Below are positions 45,137 through 54,686 of a stretch of DNA of 64,000 bases, piece after piece (within the stretch, counting starts at the first letter, position 1; every line of letters starts with the position of its first letter). The stretch comes from UBA4582 sp965657335 (GTDB lineage Bacteria; Pseudomonadota; Gammaproteobacteria; Pseudomonadales; Azotimanducaceae). The notes beneath the pieces are model-generated. The model worked only from the letters and a program-made list of their open reading frames with translations, was not told the origin of the DNA and searched no databases. The translations under genes and the position numbers were made by a program. The DNA lies in contig CBFHOH010000003.1 in assembly GCA_965657335.1 (NCBI GenBank), positions 62,001 through 126,000 of the forward strand, given 5' to 3'.

Positions 45137-45862
45137 ATGAGCACACTTTTCATCTCTGACCTGCATCTCGATCAACACCGCACTGATCTAATGGCAGCTT
45201 TTGTTAAATTTCTTGATGACCATGCCAGACATGCAGAGAGCCTCTATATTTTGGGCGATTTTTTTGAGGTCTGGTTGGGCGATGATTTTATTCCGCCTTT
45301 CCTGCAACCGGCTATTGATGCGCTGGCCTCACTTTCTATCAACAAGTACCTCATGCATGGCAATCGGGACTTTCTGCTAGGTGAACAATTTTGCACGCTC
45401 ACCGGAATGACCCTGTTAAATGATCCGACTGTGATCGATCTTTATGGTAAACCCTGCTTACTGATGCACGGAGATAGCCTCTGTACTAAGGATATCGCCT
45501 ACATGGAGGCCCGCAAAATGCTCCGCAACCCAGCTTTTCAAGCTGATTTTATGACGAAAACGATTGAGGAGAGGATAGCTTTCGCTTCTTCCGCAAGAGA
45601 GCAAAGCAAGGCACATACGGGCGAAATGAGCACAGAGATCATGGATGTCACACCCAGTGAGGTTGAAAACGCGATGGCGGCTGCTAGCGTAAACCTGATG
45701 ATACATGGCCATACTCACCGACCGGCGTCGCATACGCTAAATGTGAATAAGAGACAAGCTACGAGGCTGGTTCTCGGCGACTGGGACGCTTCTGCGTGGT
45801 ATGTTGAGGCCAAGCCGGATACAGCGCCTGAGCTTGTCTCGTACCAAATCGTGAAGGCTTAG
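45137..45862 (+). CDS. lpxH: UDP-2,3-diacylglucosamine diphosphatase
   Basis: 241 residues. It hydrolyses UDP-2,3-diacylglucosamine to lipid X in lipid A synthesis, acting at the inner membrane surface. The calcineurin-type metal motifs are complete: DLHLD, LGDFFEVWLGDD, HGNRDFLLG, MHGDSLCTKD and IHGHTHRPASH. It is of normal length. It is convergent with miaE (15-nt gap) and lies upstream of no obvious partner. Confidence 0.95.
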   Translation: MSTLFISDLHLDQHRTDLMAAFVKFLDDHARHAESLYILGDFFEVWLGDDFIPPFLQPAIDALASLSINKYLMHGNRDFLLGEQFCTLTGMTLLNDPTVIDLYGKPCLLMHGDSLCTKDIAYMEARKMLRNPAFQADFMTKTIEERIAFASSAREQSKAHTGEMSTEIMDVTPSEVENAMAAASVNLMIHGHTHRPASHTLNVNKRQATRLVLGDWDASAWYVEAKPDTAPELVSYQIVKA

Positions 45863-45877
45863 GAGCAACCGATGCGG

Positions 45878-46480
45878 TCAACTAATCTTAACAGGCGAGC
45901 CGCTATGAAATCGGAACTCGGCATCGTCTGATTCGACAAGTTCTCTATCGCGCGCCAGAAAAAAGTCTATTCTCGGCTGGATATCCTCAGGTGAATATTT
46001 TTTCGCGAAATTCAGGTAGACCTGAAAGTGTCGTGACTCAGATTTAAGCAGCGATTTATAAAACTTAGCGAGTTCTTCATCTAAAACAGGAATCACGGCT
46101 TCAAATCGCTCGCAACTTCTCGCCTCAACAATCGCACTCACGATCATCATATCGACTAAGCGATAAGGTTCATTTGTTCTAACCCCCTTACGCAACTCAC
46201 CAGCATATCGAGAGGCTGAAACATGCTCGAACGCAATGTCTCTCTTCTTCATCAGAGTTGAGACCTGCTCAAAATGCCTCAACTCTTCCCGAGCAAGCTT
46301 TGACAACTTCATTGTTAATTCAGGTTTATCGATGTAGCGAAAAATAAGGTTTAGCGCTGTAGAAGCTGCTTTTTTCTCGCAGTTAGCATGGTCAATCAGC
46401 AGCGTGGGCAAATCTCCAGCGACTGCATCGATCCAGGCCTGGGGTGTACCACAATGCAAAAACTCGTTGATCTCTTCCAT
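45878..46480 (-). CDS. miaE: tRNA-(ms2io6A) hydroxylase MiaE
   Basis: 200 residues. This diiron monooxygenase hydroxylates the ms2i6A modification at position 37 of tRNAs reading UNN codons, and needs oxygen. Diiron ligands are visible as two helical pairs: the Glu in HANCEKKAAS with EELRHF, and the Glu in EARSCERFE with ESRHFQVYL. The length fits the family. The enzyme indicates an aerobic lifestyle. Confidence 0.93.
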   Translation of the reverse strand: MEEINEFLHCGTPQAWIDAVAGDLPTLLIDHANCEKKAASTALNLIFRYIDKPELTMKLSKLAREELRHFEQVSTLMKKRDIAFEHVSASRYAGELRKGVRTNEPYRLVDMMIVSAIVEARSCERFEAVIPVLDEELAKFYKSLLKSESRHFQVYLNFAKKYSPEDIQPRIDFFLARDRELVESDDAEFRFHSGSPVKIS

Positions 46481-46533
46481 ATTCTAAACTTGGCGTTGAT
46501 GCGCCCTTGAGGCATTTGGCGGCCCCTTTTAAA

Positions 46534-46562
46534 GCAAATAAGTTAGGGCAAATAAGTTAAGG
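46534..46562. repeat. Direct repeat upstream of miaE
   Basis: GCAAATAAGTTAGG (46534-46547) and GCAAATAAGTTAAGG (46548-46562) are consecutive near-identical copies, 54 nt upstream of the miaE start. They may be binding sites or replication slippage. Confidence 0.65.
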
Positions 46563-46689
46563 CAACTTGCCTTCCATTGTCGCACGGCTATTTCTTCTCT
46601 ACCGACGACTAGCAGGTGTGTGAACAACCTTTACGCGAGCGCAAGAGTAACGATTTAGTCGAAATAATGATAGCTTTTGACGCCAAAAC

Positions 46690-48705
46690 TCAGAGCAAGG
46701 TCTTAAGCTGAAAACGCCTCACCGCTTTTTTCATTTCCTTGATATCCCCTGGCGCCCCGCCCCCATAGTTTGCATTCACATACGACATGGTAACTTGATC
46801 AATTGCATCAGCAAGATCGGCTCGTTGCGCTTTAATGCGCCTTGCATAGTCCAGAGGACCCTCACCTACGGCCCTCGCCAATCCTTGTTTGGCGAGACTT
46901 TGACAAAAATTTAGGTAGGCCTGATCAAGCGCAGATAATGGCGTGTTACTTCGACGCATGAGAATGACAATAGCAAGCAATCCCAACACACTGAAGAAGG
47001 TGGCCAGCAAAGTAGCGCCTAGACTTTTGGTATCAAAGTCACCGAGATAATCTGACAAAAATGCAGATTGCATCGCTGGTGTATATCCCACAACCCACGT
47101 GTCCCAATAGTGACCAACGGCATCTAACTGCAAGCGAATCTCAGTAAGCCAAAGCAGTTGGCGATACTTTAGCAACGATAGCGGTGAATCTGAAAGGAAT
47201 GAGTTTTCCTCGGCTACTGCGGCTTCGATGCCCTGCTCGATGCGTTCAGGTGCGACAGCCATGGTAGGGTCAACTCTGACCCACCCTTCGTTCTCAAGCC
47301 AAACTTCGCTCCAAGAGTGAGCATCGAACTGATGCACGGCGACATAGTTACCATTGGGGTTGTACTCACCACCGTGATATCCAACCACTACCCTCGCCGG
47401 AATGCCAGCAGCACGCATCAGGAACGTAAAACTGCTCGAATAATGTTCACAAAAACCGCGTTTAGAGCTAAACAAAAAATCATCAATTTCGTCTTCTCCC
47501 AACGCACCGGGTTGCAATGTATAGAAGAACGCGTCGGTGTTATACAGCGTCAGGATGCGACGGATGTAGTCTTTATGATTTGTAGATTCAGCAAACAACC
47601 GCTCAGCTAGTATTCGACTTTCAGGGTTACCCTCTTTGGGCAGTATTGTGTTGCGGTGTAAAATGAAAGCGTTCGGATTAACATCCAGTCGGTAATCCAG
47701 ATGACTTGTCAGCGCATAATTCAACTTCGATGAGACACCTCGCCGGTGAATGTAGACGAGACTATGCTCTCTTACCATGGCCACATCGCGATCGTCAGGA
47801 ATGTCGCTCGCGGCAAGCGTAAAAAGCCAGTTTTGATGCGTCGGCTCAAGCATTACGCTGTAATCAAAGCGCTGCCCGATAGGCGATATATTATCAACCC
47901 ACCCCGGCACAGCTTGTCGATGACGCCAAACGCTGGGTCGCATATCGTCTCGGGTCCATATGCCATCCTTGTATTTTGAGAACACTAAACCACGCCAGTA
48001 GAGCTGTGGAAAACGCGGAGGTTCACCTTCAAAAGTTGCCTTAAATGCAAGGCCATCGGATTTGGACAAAGATGCAATGTCACCCGGAGACATGCTATCG
48101 GTGATTCCAGTCTTTGCCGTCTGCGATTGCAGCGGGATACTCCACAATGGAGATATCCTTGGAAAAAGCAAAAACATCACGAGCATTAGTGGTAGCGCTT
48201 GCCCTAGCAAGATCGCCGCAAGCTTGAGTGTTTTAAACGGTCGCACATGGGACTTTGTCTGGTTTAAACCCACCAGCGAAGCAGTAATCATTGTCACCAC
48301 AGCAATCATATAGAGCGTGTATGGAATTGTTTGATAGAAAAGAAACTCGGTAATAGCGACGAAGTAACCAAGTAAAATGACCACGTAGGCATCGCGTTTT
48401 TGATGCATTTCAAGCAACTTCAAAACGTAAGCGACCACCAACAAACTGACAGCTGGTTCGAGCCCGTAAACCCGCCCCTTGTAACCCAGTGGAATGCCGA
48501 CTAATCCAGTAATAACAAAACCAACCTTCACCCAACGACCAGGGTACGCCCAACGGCCCTGATAAATCATTGTTCGCCAAGTTACACAACCGACAACCAC
48601 CAGAACCACCCAGACCGGCAGCCGCGCGACGTGCGGCAATATGACCGCCACCTGAGAAACAAGCATCCAGGCAAGGCTATTTCTTGGAATTTGGTAGTAG
48701 GTCAT
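46690..48705 (-). CDS. tgpA: Transglutaminase-like membrane protein (TgpA type: DUF3488, transglutaminase, DUF4129)
   Basis: 671 residues. About six N-terminal transmembrane helices (up to about residue 185) are followed by a periplasmic domain with the transglutaminase core. The Cys is in KRGFCEHYSSSFTFLMRAAG, the His in QFDAHSWSEVWL, and the Asp in GWVRVDPTMAV. A further membrane helix (ATLLATFFSVLGLLAIVILM) precedes a cytoplasmic DUF4129-like end. The Pseudomonas homologue TgpA is essential and has transglutaminase activity. The gene overlaps the DUF58 gene by four bases and completes the moxR-DUF58-tgpA triad. Confidence 0.9.
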   Translation of the reverse strand: MTYYQIPRNSLAWMLVSQVAVILPHVARLPVWVVLVVVGCVTWRTMIYQGRWAYPGRWVKVGFVITGLVGIPLGYKGRVYGLEPAVSLLVVAYVLKLLEMHQKRDAYVVILLGYFVAITEFLFYQTIPYTLYMIAVVTMITASLVGLNQTKSHVRPFKTLKLAAILLGQALPLMLVMFLLFPRISPLWSIPLQSQTAKTGITDSMSPGDIASLSKSDGLAFKATFEGEPPRFPQLYWRGLVFSKYKDGIWTRDDMRPSVWRHRQAVPGWVDNISPIGQRFDYSVMLEPTHQNWLFTLAASDIPDDRDVAMVREHSLVYIHRRGVSSKLNYALTSHLDYRLDVNPNAFILHRNTILPKEGNPESRILAERLFAESTNHKDYIRRILTLYNTDAFFYTLQPGALGEDEIDDFLFSSKRGFCEHYSSSFTFLMRAAGIPARVVVGYHGGEYNPNGNYVAVHQFDAHSWSEVWLENEGWVRVDPTMAVAPERIEQGIEAAVAEENSFLSDSPLSLLKYRQLLWLTEIRLQLDAVGHYWDTWVVGYTPAMQSAFLSDYLGDFDTKSLGATLLATFFSVLGLLAIVILMRRSNTPLSALDQAYLNFCQSLAKQGLARAVGEGPLDYARRIKAQRADLADAIDQVTMSYVNANYGGGAPGDIKEMKKAVRRFQLKTLL

Positions 48706-49682
48706 GAGGTTGACCCCGCCCCTTGTCCATCAATGCTGCCAAAAACAGCCAACTCAAGCAGCAACTTATTCCTATGCTCAAGCCCCTTGGCTGGTTCTAT
48801 TTCAAGACCAGGCAATCTCAGTCCGTATTCATCGGGCCCCGAAGCCAGCTGCACAATCCAAAAACAAAGCTTGCCTAGCCGGACTTCCGCCGGTTCACCC
48901 GAGAGGTATTCCCAGTCAAGCCAAATTCGTCGATCCACATAAGCAGCAAACTCTTTGAGCAGCAATTCATCGGAACGTGCATAGTTTTTCCACGCGACAT
49001 GACGCAATGAGTCTCCGTGTTGATAATTGCGAAACCCGTAAAAATCGTCGACACCATCTCGCTGCAAAGCATCACCTTCGCCGATATTGGATGTCGCGCC
49101 CGGCACTGGTCCTGCGACGATGGGCCTTGGATAAACGACAGCTTCCATATCAAGATCAACCCAGGACCAAGCCCTGAAAAGTCCCACCGGGTAACAACTC
49201 TGAATTAAGAGCCTGCCTGGATTTAAAAGGCCGCGTTTCTGTGTGGGGAGATATAAATTTACGATAAGCTGTTGATCATCAATCAAATCAGCACCGGTTA
49301 TCTTATGCCTGTGCCAACCAAGCTGCAGCGCTTCGAAGGTTCGAGCACCGGACCTGATCAAATTTACATCGAATCCCGCATCATCACCTGCAAATGCGGG
49401 TTTTGAACCAGCACTTCTCAACGTCAAGCCGGAAAGATTACGATAGGTATGGAGTATGCTGATCATCAGCATGGAAAATAATAGAAACGCGAGCGCGAGC
49501 ACCAGACTATTTTGGTAATTGATGCCCGCCAGCAACATAAAAATGATCAGGATAGAGAAATAAACGCCTTCCCGTGTCGGTAAGATGAACACGTTTCTTA
49601 GGTTCAAAGCGACAGAATTAGTCGGTGGCATGCGCTTGTCTAACCAATTTTGAAACAAGCGGCTCAACGGTCTGAGTGACAT
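48702..49682 (-). CDS. DUF58-domain protein
   Basis: 326 residues. Two N-terminal membrane helices (about 33-75: VYFSILIIFMLLAGINY, LVLALAFLLFSMLMISIL) precede a DUF58 domain with the signature DGVDDFYGFRNYQHGDSLRHVAWKNYAR. In MoxR-linked clusters DUF58 proteins carry a von Willebrand factor-like fold and are thought to be partners of the ATPase. It is preceded by moxR (33 nt gap) and overlaps tgpA. Confidence 0.88.
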   Translation of the reverse strand: MSLRPLSRLFQNWLDKRMPPTNSVALNLRNVFILPTREGVYFSILIIFMLLAGINYQNSLVLALAFLLFSMLMISILHTYRNLSGLTLRSAGSKPAFAGDDAGFDVNLIRSGARTFEALQLGWHRHKITGADLIDDQQLIVNLYLPTQKRGLLNPGRLLIQSCYPVGLFRAWSWVDLDMEAVVYPRPIVAGPVPGATSNIGEGDALQRDGVDDFYGFRNYQHGDSLRHVAWKNYARSDELLLKEFAAYVDRRIWLDWEYLSGEPAEVRLGKLCFWIVQLASGPDEYGLRLPGLEIEPAKGLEHRNKLLLELAVFGSIDGQGAGSTS

Positions 49683-49715
49683 ATTCTCATTCGATGCTCT
49701 GACAAAATAATTTTT

Positions 49716-50669
49716 CTAGATAATATCAACCTGTGTCAACAAGCGTTGAACTAACGCGCTGCTTGTGTGATCAGCCACTCGCGCCGCATCCTTAGCTATA
49801 AAACCGGAAGCCTCGCGAACACGATGTTCGACGATCGCAGGTAAAACAGCCTGCACATCCTCTGGGACAACGTGGCTTCGCTCTTCAAGTAAAGCCCAGC
49901 TTTTTGCCGCCGCCAACAGCGCCAGACTACCTCGAGGAGAAAGTCCGTAAGCAAACTCCTCCCCTTGCCGTGTGTAGTCCACTAATCTTTGCACATAATC
50001 CAGTAGCGACTCCGACACATTGACAGAGGCGCACTGGCGCTGCAACTCAGACAACTGCGTCTGTGACACCGTGGGTTTTAAACGATCCAAAACCAGCCTT
50101 CTGTCTTCACCCTGCAAAAGTATTCTTTCTGCTGCGACATCCGGGTAACCGAGTTTTATACGCATTAAAAACCGATCGAGTTGCGATTCAGGTAGCGGGA
50201 AGGTACCGCTTTGTGAAATAGGATTTTGGGTTGCTATGACGAAAAAAGGCGCCGGTAATTCGCGGGTTTGGCCCTCGACAGTCACCTGCCTTTCTTCCAT
50301 TGCTTCCAGCAGCGCGCTTTGGCTCTTCGGTGTTGCACGATTAATCTCGTCCGCCAACACGAGTTGATTGAACACAGGACCCGGATGAAAAGAAAAGGTG
50401 CTGGTGTCTTTATCAAAAATAGATACACCTAGAATATCAGCCGGTAGCAAGTCACTAGTAAATTGTATTCGGTTATAACTCAAGCCTAAAACAGCAGCCA
50501 GCGCGTGCGCCAAGGTTGTTTTACCCATGCCGGGCAGATCTTCAATGAGCAAGTGCCCCCTAGATAAAAGACAAGCCAAAGACAACTTGATTTGATGTTC
50601 CTTGCCTAACAGCACACCACTGAGTTCAGTGATGGTGTCCTTCAAAATCGTTCGCATCTCGTTTCTCAC
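49716..50669 (-). CDS. MoxR-family AAA+ ATPase
   Basis: 317 residues. Walker A GMGKTTLAHAL, Walker B LADEINRATPKSQSALLEAMEE, and the MoxR features QFTSDLLPADILG and ATQNPISQSGTFPLPESQLDRF are present. MoxR ATPases act as chaperones for maturation of enzyme complexes or envelope proteins. The start is GTG at 50669; an ATG at 50657 is an alternative. It follows purF by 20 nt, which is unusual for a moxR triad. Confidence 0.92.
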   Translation of the reverse strand: MRNEMRTILKDTITELSGVLLGKEHQIKLSLACLLSRGHLLIEDLPGMGKTTLAHALAAVLGLSYNRIQFTSDLLPADILGVSIFDKDTSTFSFHPGPVFNQLVLADEINRATPKSQSALLEAMEERQVTVEGQTRELPAPFFVIATQNPISQSGTFPLPESQLDRFLMRIKLGYPDVAAERILLQGEDRRLVLDRLKPTVSQTQLSELQRQCASVNVSESLLDYVQRLVDYTRQGEEFAYGLSPRGSLALLAAAKSWALLEERSHVVPEDVQAVLPAIVEHRVREASGFIAKDAARVADHTSSALVQRLLTQVDII

Positions 50670-50689
50670 TCAGAGGCAGGTTGCGCGAC

Positions 50690-52201
50690 TCAGCTTTGAT
50701 TATGAATCTCTATAAGTTCCATTTCGACTGCTGCTTCCTGTTTTTTCGCCCTATCATTGCGCAGCGATTCGATTCGGTTAAGGTACGACTGATCAATCCC
50801 TCCGGCAACATACTCGCCATCAAACACACTCGTATCAAACTTACTGATTTTATCGTTAACGCCCAACGCACATTCTTCAAGATCAGCAAGATCCTGATAA
50901 ATCAACCAATCGACGCCTATTTGCTCTGCGATTTCAGCTTCCGTATGCCCGTTGGCAGCGAATTCCGCGACCGCAGGCATATCAATACCATACACGTTGG
51001 GGTGTCGCACGGGGGGTGAAGCACAGGCCAAATAGACTTTGCGAGCACCAGCTTCTCTCGCCATTTGGACGATTTGCCTGGAAGTCGTACCTCGAACAAT
51101 CGAATCATCGACTAACAAAACCACCTTGTCTCGAAACTCGAGCTCAATTGTGTTCAGTTTTCTACGGACGGATTTTTTTCGCTCTTCCTGTCCAGGCATG
51201 ATAAACGTTCGGCCAATGTAGCGATTCTTGACGAGCCCCTCCCTGTATTTCACGCCTAATCGATGTGCCATCGGCAAAGCCGCAGTGCAGCTTGTATCAG
51301 GAATGGGAATAACCACATCAATGTCGTGGTCCGGTTTGTGACGCAGAATTTTATCCGCCAGTTTTTCGCCCATTTTAAGTCTGGCTTTGTAAACCGAGAC
51401 CTGATCAATCACTGAATCCGGCCGGGCAAGATAGACGTGTTCAAAAATACACGGATTGTGTTTCGGGTTCCTCGAACATTGTTGCTTATGGATTTTGCCA
51501 TTCGACTCAATGTACACAGCTTCGCCAGGTTCAATATCAGCTATCAATTCGAACCCCAATACATCAAGCGCTACGCTTTCAGATGCGATCATAAACTCAG
51601 GCCCTTTGTCAGTTTCCCGTCTACCGTAACAAACAGGGCGTATTCCATTTGGATCGCGGAAACCAACAATGCCATACCCGATGATCATTGCAACAACAGC
51701 ATAGGCACCGATAGCCCGTTCATGCACATTGCTGACCGTTTTGAATACATCTTCTGCCTCGAGTCTCAGCCCCGTAGATTCCTGAAGTTCATGCGCGAAA
51801 ACGTTCAGCAGTACTTCAGAGTCAGAGCTCGTGTTTATGTGTCTTCGATCTGCTCGGAAAAGGTCCTCATTGAGCTTTTCGTCATTCGTCAGGTTACCGT
51901 TATGGGCAAGGCAAATGCCGAATGGAGAATTCACATACATTGGTTGGGCTTCAGCAGAACTTGAAGTTCCGGCGGTTGGATAACGAACATGCGCAATGCC
52001 CATATTCCCTGAGAGCCGATTCATGTGCTCTTGTCGGAAAACGTCTCTCACAAGACCGTTACTTTTTCTCAGATTTAGTTTGTCACCGTCACAGGTAACG
52101 ATGCCAGCGGCATCTTGGCCACGATGCTGCAATACGGTGAGTGCGTTATACAGATCATGGTTTACCTGCCCTTTACCTACTATTCCCACAATGCCGCACA
52201 T
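50690..52201 (-). CDS. purF: Amidophosphoribosyltransferase
   Basis: 503 residues. First step of de novo purine synthesis: PRPP plus glutamine give phosphoribosylamine. The N-terminal glutaminase uses Cys2 (MCGIVGIVG), with no propeptide. The PRPP-binding loop is VVLLVDDSIVRGTTS. The length matches the E. coli type without an iron-sulfur cluster. It is downstream of cvpA as in most gammaproteobacteria. Confidence 0.97.
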   Translation of the reverse strand: MCGIVGIVGKGQVNHDLYNALTVLQHRGQDAAGIVTCDGDKLNLRKSNGLVRDVFRQEHMNRLSGNMGIAHVRYPTAGTSSSAEAQPMYVNSPFGICLAHNGNLTNDEKLNEDLFRADRRHINTSSDSEVLLNVFAHELQESTGLRLEAEDVFKTVSNVHERAIGAYAVVAMIIGYGIVGFRDPNGIRPVCYGRRETDKGPEFMIASESVALDVLGFELIADIEPGEAVYIESNGKIHKQQCSRNPKHNPCIFEHVYLARPDSVIDQVSVYKARLKMGEKLADKILRHKPDHDIDVVIPIPDTSCTAALPMAHRLGVKYREGLVKNRYIGRTFIMPGQEERKKSVRRKLNTIELEFRDKVVLLVDDSIVRGTTSRQIVQMAREAGARKVYLACASPPVRHPNVYGIDMPAVAEFAANGHTEAEIAEQIGVDWLIYQDLADLEECALGVNDKISKFDTSVFDGEYVAGGIDQSYLNRIESLRNDRAKKQEAAVEMELIEIHNQS

Positions 52202-52250
52202 AGTCTTAACACTCCGTCTTTTTTTAACGATAGTTCAAATCAAAAATGAA

Positions 52251-52781
52251 CTATAGACTTTCGAAACCCGCTTGTTCTGCAATACCCGCGGCGTTTTTTT
52301 CAAAAAACTCGCTGGCAAATACCTGAAGCTTTTCAGCAGCCGATAATACGTGAGGTATGGCTATCGACTCTTGCCACCAGGTATCTTCGCTTAACGGAAG
52401 TTTGCTCAGTATACCCACGACAACCATCGTAATGAGCACACCTCTGGCAAAACCAAATATCATACCCAGCAATCTGTCCGTACCACCTAAACCTGCCATC
52501 CGAATCATCTGCACGACCAAATAGTTAACCATGCCGCCAACAATCATCGAACCGGCAAACAAGCCAGCGTAGGCCGCTGTCATGCGAAGTGAAGGTACGG
52601 AAATGTGATCAATTAAGAGCGTTGCCACTTGAGCACCATACAACCTCGATATGACAACAGCTGCTACGAGGATTATCAGAGATAGCGCCTCTTTCACGAA
52701 ACCTCTACCCAGACTGATTAGCGTCGAAACCAATATCGTTGAGGTAATCAACCAATCAACAAGGGTGACCTGTTCCAGCAT
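52251..52781 (-). CDS. cvpA: CvpA family membrane protein (colicin V production)
   Basis: 176 residues from the ATG at 52781; a TTG three codons upstream is an alternative. It has four predicted transmembrane segments (WLITSTILVSTLISLGRGF, LIILVAAVVISRLYG, YAGLFAGSMIVGGMVNYLV, GVLITMVVVGILS). The family start (L-x-x-VDW) and GRGFVKE are typical. CvpA is linked to envelope integrity and bile or stress survival. It lies upstream of purF in the conserved dedD-cvpA-purF series. Confidence 0.93.
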   Translation of the reverse strand: MLEQVTLVDWLITSTILVSTLISLGRGFVKEALSLIILVAAVVISRLYGAQVATLLIDHISVPSLRMTAAYAGLFAGSMIVGGMVNYLVVQMIRMAGLGGTDRLLGMIFGFARGVLITMVVVGILSKLPLSEDTWWQESIAIPHVLSAAEKLQVFASEFFEKNAAGIAEQAGFESL

Positions 52782-52828
52782 ATCAACCAATTATTCGGTC
52801 TCCTGAGTGAGGCTGCTTCCGCTCATGC

Positions 52829-53383
52829 TTAACCACCGACCTGCCCCTTGTCATCTTTGATGTCGTATCGCACGATTCGCCCTCTGATGCCAAAGTTTTC
52901 TGCAATCGTGGTAGCTGCTTGCTCCAGCATATTTTTGTCTAGCATTGGTCCAACTAGCACACGGAGGGTCCTACCACTTTCTGTTTTAGCTTCGATGATG
53001 TACGTTCTGTGGTTGGCTGCCCGGAGTTTTTTTCTGAGCGCGCGTGCATTATCAGCATTCTCAAAACTACCTAGTTGGAGGCTCCAGCTAATCGGGAGCT
53101 GGTTAGCATCAAGTTTGAAAGCCTCTGCGTCGTTCTCGTCGGAGGTCTTATCCTCTAACACTTTTGGGAGTTTAGCGGCGCTCGCATTTGCACCCTGCTG
53201 CATTCTGCGTTCGATGTCTTCGACTGAAAGTTCAGTTAACGTAACCATCGGCGGTTCCGGAAACGCTGCGAGCACTCTCTCTCTATCTTCCGGCGAACCG
53301 TCCAACAGCATCGGAAGGAGGATAATGGCGAGGCATGTGAGGACAATTGCCCCGATAGCACGTTGCTTCAATTTAGTTTCCAA
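52829..53383 (-). CDS. dedD: SPOR-domain protein DedD
   Basis: 184 residues from a TTG start. One N-terminal transmembrane helix (AIGAIVLTCLAIILLPMLLDGS) is followed by a linker and a C-terminal SPOR domain (ISWSLQLGSFENADNARALR ... RVLVGPMLDKNMLEQAA). SPOR domains target septal peptidoglycan, and DedD helps cell constriction. The gene overlaps folC by 11 bases; this is its conserved place between folC and cvpA. Confidence 0.92.
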   Translation of the reverse strand: METKLKQRAIGAIVLTCLAIILLPMLLDGSPEDRERVLAAFPEPPMVTLTELSVEDIERRMQQGANASAAKLPKVLEDKTSDENDAEAFKLDANQLPISWSLQLGSFENADNARALRKKLRAANHRTYIIEAKTESGRTLRVLVGPMLDKNMLEQAATTIAENFGIRGRIVRYDIKDDKGQVGG

Positions 53384-54686
53384 AAGCTAGTGACCTATCA
53401 TGTTCGTTGTTACCCTTGATCGGTATTCCAAAGAACGTCAGTGCTTCTGCAACCAGTGGAAAAGTACCAAAAACGAGTATCACATCGTTTTTATCATGTT
53501 CTGTGGCATTATTGGCCAAAGCGCTTTTGCTAGCTTCTGCGCAGGCTAGCGATACCTTACCATAAGTACCGACATCAGATTCACCTAGTTCTCCAAGTGT
53601 ATCCCTAATCAGCGACGGCTCGAGTGCGCGTGCCTCGCCAATCTCTGGCAAATACCAGACATCGACCACCGACATCATAGATTTAATCATCGCTCGGTAA
53701 TCTTTGTCCTTGTAAACCGCAAATACTGCGTGACAACGACGGTGCCGGAATGTCTCTTGGAATTTTTTGGTCAATCTATTTACAGCATCCGGGTTGTGCG
53801 CCACATCGAACACTAACGTGCTAGTTTGCCGTTCAACCTGAAAACGCCCCGGCAACGCCGCTTGCTTACGGACGTCGAACAAGTCATCCCCTGAAGGCTG
53901 TTGATTCAAACAATAAAACGCTTGAACAGCAGCGAGGAAACTAGGCAATGGTAACTGACCTTTAGGCAGGTTCTGCACATGCAGGGTCTCCTCTGCTGTC
54001 GCGAAGTAAGCAGATTCCTCGGAACCGCCAAAGGCATCTCCGCATCTAAACAGCGGTGTATTCAGTTTCTCTGCGTTGTCGATCACCGATTGCGGCATAT
54101 ATGCCTCTCCGAGTACGCAAGGAATACCCGTCCGCATGATGCCTGCCTTTTCCTTGCCAATCTGCTCAATCGAATCACCTAACCAAGACTGGTGATCCAA
54201 CGCGATCTTCATGATAACGCTGACATCCGGGTTAACGATGTTCATCGCATCAAGTCGACCACCCAGGCCCACTTCGAGGATTGCCAGTTCCACTTTATGT
54301 CGCTGAAATAAAAAAAGTGCAGCCAGAGTAGAAAACTCAAAGTAGCTAAGAGATATTTCCCTTCGAGCGGCTTCAATTGCGGTAAAAGCGTCACAAATTT
54401 CTTCGTCCCTAGCGGGGACACCATTTATCACGATACGCTCATTAAATAGGCGCAAATGAGGTGATGTTGATTTGCCCGTTGTCATGCCCTGTTTTAGCCC
54501 CAAACATTCGATGTACTCGCATGTGGAGCCTTTACCATTAGTACCAGCTACGAGTATTGTTTGTCGCCCCGGGTGCAGCACGTTTAGACGCTTACCAACC
54601 TCACCAACTCTCTCCAGACCTGGATCCCAAGCACGGTCATGCAATACTTCGATATACGCAAGCCACTCGGACAGTGACCGACTCAC
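53373..54686 (-). CDS. folC: Bifunctional dihydrofolate synthase / folylpolyglutamate synthase
   Basis: 437 residues from a GTG start that overlaps the trpA stop by four bases. The ATP loop VAGTNGKGS is at 46-54. LEVGLGGRLDAMNIV and the C-terminal FDVAHNPDA are Mur-ligase-like signatures. It adds glutamate to dihydropteroate and folates. In Pseudomonas the preceding gene is accD; here trpA directly precedes it. Confidence 0.95.
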   Translation of the reverse strand: MSRSLSEWLAYIEVLHDRAWDPGLERVGEVGKRLNVLHPGRQTILVAGTNGKGSTCEYIECLGLKQGMTTGKSTSPHLRLFNERIVINGVPARDEEICDAFTAIEAARREISLSYFEFSTLAALFLFQRHKVELAILEVGLGGRLDAMNIVNPDVSVIMKIALDHQSWLGDSIEQIGKEKAGIMRTGIPCVLGEAYMPQSVIDNAEKLNTPLFRCGDAFGGSEESAYFATAEETLHVQNLPKGQLPLPSFLAAVQAFYCLNQQPSGDDLFDVRKQAALPGRFQVERQTSTLVFDVAHNPDAVNRLTKKFQETFRHRRCHAVFAVYKDKDYRAMIKSMMSVVDVWYLPEIGEARALEPSLIRDTLGELGESDVGTYGKVSLACAEASKSALANNATEHDKNDVILVFGTFPLVAEALTFFGIPIKGNNEHDRSLAFGN

